NCBI RefSeq assembly: GCF_000801105.2
Contig: NC_079518.1
Coordinates: 9,556,106 to 9,620,105 of the forward strand
Direction of reading: 5' to 3'
Length of the DNA: 64,000 nt
From: Raphanus sativus
Taxonomy: Eukaryota; Streptophyta; Magnoliopsida; Brassicales; Brassicaceae
In this document: positions 58,532 to 64,000 of the stretch, piece after piece
Layout: each line of letters starts with the position of its first letter
Position numbering within the stretch: position 1 is the first letter of the stretch
Notes under the pieces: model-generated
Database searches by the model: none
What the model saw: the letters and a program-made list of their open reading frames with translations, nothing else
Told to the model about the DNA's origin: nothing
Made by a program: the position numbers and the translations under genes

Positions 58532-58784
58532 CTTACACGCAACCATCTCCAACGCAAACGCATCGATACGTTTTTCTGCGTTTGCGCGTTTGACCAACAG
58601 CGTTAACGCCACATTCGTTTTAGGACCACACACACGCACGATGAGTGAACTAAAAAAAAGTCCGAATATTTTGGATTAGTCAAGTACGCCTGTGAATGAC
58701 GTCATCCTACACATGCTTTCTAATCTCCAGCCCTTAAAAATGCAAAAATGATCTTGTGCAAGGTTTAACCAAAAAACAACAACG

Positions 58785-60991
<2,207 letters not shown>

Positions 60992-61207
60992 TGAGTGGGA
61001 TTCTGACTCAGAAATCTTTCAGTTATTGAATGAAGAAAAATAGAGAATAATGACTATGACTTGAAGTTTCAAGTGTTTCGTTTGAATTGGTTCTTCTGGT
61101 TGTTTGTTTAAAACATTTAATGTTGGATTATACTACTTTCTCAGTTTCAAATTAATCCATGTTTTGGATTTTTCATAATTATTAATAAAACACATTAAAT
61201 CTTAGTA

Positions 61208-64000
61208 TTTTTTTTTTTGTCATTGAAATGGAAACTTAATGTAACACAAGACAAAGCTTGTGGGAAAGAAACGAGAACTAAAAGAAAGAGAGCCAGTAGG
61301 CCTCAAAAGAAACAGGCTCCCTAAACAAGTGGGAGAAATTAAACGAAAAAACTTCAAGTCCTCAAAAGAAAGTAACAAACCGCAAGAAATACCTAACGGT
61401 ATCAATGGTTTGCATGTGCCTCTTGATTTAGCAGAGGAGAAAGCCAAGATGGACCATTACTAGCCATATACGATTGAAGCCTGTTGTCCCTTGTGACACT
61501 TAGTGCGATCGCAGCAGCCACCTCATTACACGAAATAGGAACTAAGTGAAGACTGTATCTTGGTGAAAGATGAACCAACTGAACCACCTCGTAGCACAAA
61601 TGATACATGGATGGAGATGTTAAAGGATGCGCCACTGCATTAGCAGCTTCCACTGAAGAAAACTCAAACATGACGTTCCTCAGTTTCAAATCAATCATAG
61701 CTCTCGATGCCCATGATAGTGCCAAGAGATCTGCTTGTACCGCTGAAGCAACTCCGCTGAAAGAACGTCGACTATGGTAGACAGTTTTTCCAGTGGCGTC
61801 TCTCACAATCCAACTAGCACCACCCAATAACGACGAAGTAGACCATGAAGATCCCACGTTACATTTCAAATAAGAGGGGGGCGGTTTACTCCACCTTATG
61901 TTAGGTCCATGCTCAGTATGTGGGGTCGCTACAACCTCTCCAAGATGACCATGAAGCGTCAGCCAAACCACTGCCTCATCCATCGCCACAGAAACAATCC
62001 TGGCTGCAACAGGTGTGTCATTTTCGAAACAAAGCTTGTTTCGCGCTTTCCAAATCTGCCATAATACCCAGGGGAAAGAAAAACGAATTGATTTACCAAT
62101 GCTCTGTTTCTGACTACAAGATATCAGATAATGCATATTTAGGAAGATCGAGTTGTGGGACCATCCTGCTGGAGGTAACGGAAAGTTTGATGTCTGCCAC
62201 ACCTCTTTGGCTACCGAGCAATGGAACAACATATGGCAGATGGTCTCTGGCTCTTGACGACAAACAGGACACGTCGTATCTACTTGCAGCCCCCTCGAGC
62301 GAAGTTGAGATTTTACTGCAAGCGCCCCTGATAACACTCGCCACAAGAAGTGTCGTAGCTTTGGAGAAGTCTTGGTTTTCCATAAATTACTCCACAGTTG
62401 TTTCTCGAGAGGAGGAAGTGGGCTGTGACCCTCTGTGTTTATTACACTGAGCGAGTCAAGAAATTTGTAGCCACTTCTAGAGTCGTACTGTCCATTGGAG
62501 GCTAGTCCCCAGCCTATACCATCCGTTCTAGCCAGAGCAAACTTCGTATTTAAAACCAGAGCAACATCTTCCTCTGCAATCACTTGACGAATCTTGTCTT
62601 CATTCCACGTCCGCGAGGTGGTATCAATAAGATCATGGACTGTCAAAGTGAGATCAACAACCGCATCCTGTCTGTAACGAGGGGGTCTAGACGCCGGATC
62701 CATAAGCCAGTTATCTAACCATACTCTTGTGTCCCTGCCATTGCCAATCTTCTGAACCAAACCTTTTTTCAGTAGCTCGCGACCATGCATTATGCTCCGC
62801 CAAGCATACGATGGTCGTGTTCCCATCCCACATTCAAGGAATTCTGATCTTTTGAAATAACGATTCTTGAGAATACGAGACAGAAGGGAGTTGGGGTACT
62901 TCCATATCCTCCAAGCTTGCTTAGCAAGAAGAGCCTGGTTGAACTTTTCGATGTCTTTGAACCCTAAACCACCCATCTCTTTATCAGTACACAACTTTTT
63001 CCAGGCCACCCAAGGGATTTTTCTTCTACTGCTTCCACTGCTCCACCAGAACTCGATCATAACACTTGTTAGTTTCTCACATACCTCCTTAGGTAGTTTA
63101 AAACATGACATGGCAAACACCGGGAGAGCAAGAGCAATTGATTTGAGTAAAATTTCCTTGCCACCTTGCGAGAGAGATTTAGCGAACCACCCCTGTAGAC
63201 GCCCTTGTAGTTTATCCCGTATGAAGCTAAGAAGTTTCCTCTTGGAGCCGCTAAAACACTCCGGGAGACCCAAATACGACCCTTCTCCTCCTTCAGTTTC
63301 AATACCAAGAACGTTTTTAACATCGTTCTTGACATCAGCTACCACCGAAGAACCAAAGATGACTGATGACTTCTGATAGTTAACTTGTTGTCCCGAGGCA
63401 TCCCCATACAGCCTTATGCATTCAAGAACTTCTTTTGCTTCTTCTACATTAGCTTTACAGAGTAGCAGGCTGTCATCTGCGAACAGAAGATGATGAACTG
63501 ATGGGCACGATTCCGAGAGCTTCACACCATGTAGACGACCCTCTGCTTCTGACTTGTTTAAACAGCTCACAAGTGCTTCCGCGCAAAGGATGAAAAGAAA
63601 GGGAGACAGAGGATCTCCTTGTCTAATGCCACGCTCAGGTTTAAAGTAACCATGTGAACTCCCATTAAGCAACACCGAGAAGGAGACAGAGCTCACACAT
63701 GCCATAATCCATCGAACTATAACTCTATCAAAACCCATCTTCTCAAGCAATACTTCCAAGAAATTCCATTCGACACGATCATAAGCTTTAGACATGTCCG
63801 TCTTGATTGCCATCCACCCTTCCGATACCTTTGGATTTGTTCTGAGACCATGGATCATCTCATGGGCAATCAAGATGTTATCAGAGATAATGCGACCTGA
63901 GACAAAAGCGCCTTGAGTTTCAGAAACAATTCCTGGAAGGATCGTCTTCAGACGGTTGCAGATAATCTTGGAAATGATCTTATACTGAACTGAACAGAGG
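61208..64000 (-). mobile_element. LINE (non-LTR retrotransposon), 3' part, cut by window end
   Basis: The minus strand runs from the window edge through an ORF2 (next entry) and a 3' UTR of about 180 bases to an A tail (T run 61208-61218 on the plus strand). It lies about 220 bases beyond the SCPL29 stop, tail to tail. The 5' end and target duplication are outside the window. Confidence 0.9.
61402..64000 (-). CDS. LINE ORF2: reverse transcriptase, zf-RVT and RNase H-like domain, 5' partial
   Basis: The frame is open to the window edge (LCSVQYKIISKIICNRLKTI, then SETQGAFVSGRIISDN at 64000-63890) and ends at TGA 61402-61404, with no internal stop over 860 codons. Reverse transcriptase motifs in order: KTDMSKAYDRVEW, GIRQGDPLSPFLFILCAEAL, and the catalytic HHLLFADDSLLLCKA. 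Downstream are the zf-RVT region (CPVCRQEPETICHMLFHCSV) and a terminal RNase H fold (KCNVGSSW, SRRSFSGVASAVQADLLALS, VMFEFSSVEAANAV). Catalytic Asp/Glu positions of RNase H appear replaced (Ser in CNVGSS, Asp in QADLLAL, Ser in EFSSVE), so that domain may be inactive. The lack of stops points to a recent insertion. Confidence 0.92.
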   Translation of the reverse strand, partial: LCSVQYKIISKIICNRLKTILPGIVSETQGAFVSGRIISDNILIAHEMIHGLRTNPKVSEGWMAIKTDMSKAYDRVEWNFLEVLLEKMGFDRVIVRWIMACVSSVSFSVLLNGSSHGYFKPERGIRQGDPLSPFLFILCAEALVSCLNKSEAEGRLHGVKLSESCPSVHHLLFADDSLLLCKANVEEAKEVLECIRLYGDASGQQVNYQKSSVIFGSSVVADVKNDVKNVLGIETEGGEGSYLGLPECFSGSKRKLLSFIRDKLQGRLQGWFAKSLSQGGKEILLKSIALALPVFAMSCFKLPKEVCEKLTSVMIEFWWSSGSSRRKIPWVAWKKLCTDKEMGGLGFKDIEKFNQALLAKQAWRIWKYPNSLLSRILKNRYFKRSEFLECGMGTRPSYAWRSIMHGRELLKKGLVQKIGNGRDTRVWLDNWLMDPASRPPRYRQDAVVDLTLTVHDLIDTTSRTWNEDKIRQVIAEEDVALVLNTKFALARTDGIGWGLASNGQYDSRSGYKFLDSLSVINTEGHSPLPPLEKQLWSNLWKTKTSPKLRHFLWRVLSGALAVKSQLRSRGLQVDTTCPVCRQEPETICHMLFHCSVAKEVWQTSNFPLPPAGWSHNSIFLNMHYLISCSQKQSIGKSIRFSFPWVLWQIWKARNKLCFENDTPVAARIVSVAMDEAVVWLTLHGHLGEVVATPHTEHGPNIRWSKPPPSYLKCNVGSSWSTSSLLGGASWIVRDATGKTVYHSRRSFSGVASAVQADLLALSWASRAMIDLKLRNVMFEFSSVEAANAVAHPLTSPSMYHLCYEVVQLVHLSPRYSLHLVPISCNEVAAAIALSVTRDNRLQSYMASNGPSWLSPLLNQEAHANH

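Noticed and set aside
61920..63376. Plus-strand open frames across the right end
   Set aside because: They are antisense to the continuous LINE ORF2 and have no independent motif.

Overview
The window looks like nuclear DNA of a Brassica-type crucifer (family Brassicaceae). Most protein-coding genes resemble genes I associate with one stretch of Arabidopsis thaliana chromosome 4, roughly At4g30420 to At4g30810, in nearly the same order. GT-AG introns, AT-rich introns and spacers, and many plant transposon types (Helitrons, CACTA, MULE, hAT and Harbinger MITEs, LINEs, copia remnants) agree with this. Arabidopsis locus names come from memory and synteny, not from a search.

Layout. 1-3.9 kb: a small copia-type LTR element without coding capacity and an LTR-like stretch. 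3.97-5.86 kb: an intact WAT1/UMAMIT transporter gene. 6-11.6 kb: LINE remnants, a SINE and two Harbinger-type MITEs. 11.7-16.2 kb: two tandem gamma-glutamyl peptidase genes (glutathione-conjugate processing, the step used in glucosinolate and camalexin synthesis). 16.9-17.7 kb: an early nodulin-like GPI-anchored phytocyanin (minus). 19.1-20.5 kb: a plastid YbaB/STIC2-like protein (minus). 21.7-28.2 kb: an F-box/LRR gene with an in-frame TGA and a single intron that has swollen to 5.6 kb by a MULE (itself carrying a Helitron) and a CACTA element. 28.6-28.9 kb: a two-exon gene for a small secreted peptide (minus). 31.4-36.3 kb: a tandem duplication of a gene for a protein resembling a catalytically dead papain. 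36.6-39.5 kb: an eIF(iso)4G pseudogene (minus). 41.8-42.2 kb: a two-pass membrane protein gene (minus). 42.7-47.7 kb: a tandemly doubled upstream region, each copy with a different Helitron, leading into an ASG1-like gene (47.8-49.9 kb). 49.9-52.4 kb: a scrambled zone with copia pieces, an aspartic-protease inverted repeat and a duplicated 3' end of the ASG1-like gene. 53.8-55.4 kb: an ATG11 pseudogene (minus). 58.8-61.0 kb: an intact serine carboxypeptidase-like gene (SCPL29 type). 61.2-64.0 kb: a LINE (minus) open at the window edge.

The genes do not form an operon or single pathway; this is ordinary plant gene space. Three genes are broken (F-box/LRR, eIF(iso)4G, ATG11), as expected after whole-genome duplication with gene loss. 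The most informative parts are the dated transposon insertions (internal empty sites, target-site duplications), the tandem papain-like pair with its paired promoters, the unrecognised secreted peptide, and the inverted repeat that could form a long hairpin RNA. I found no novel multi-gene system.
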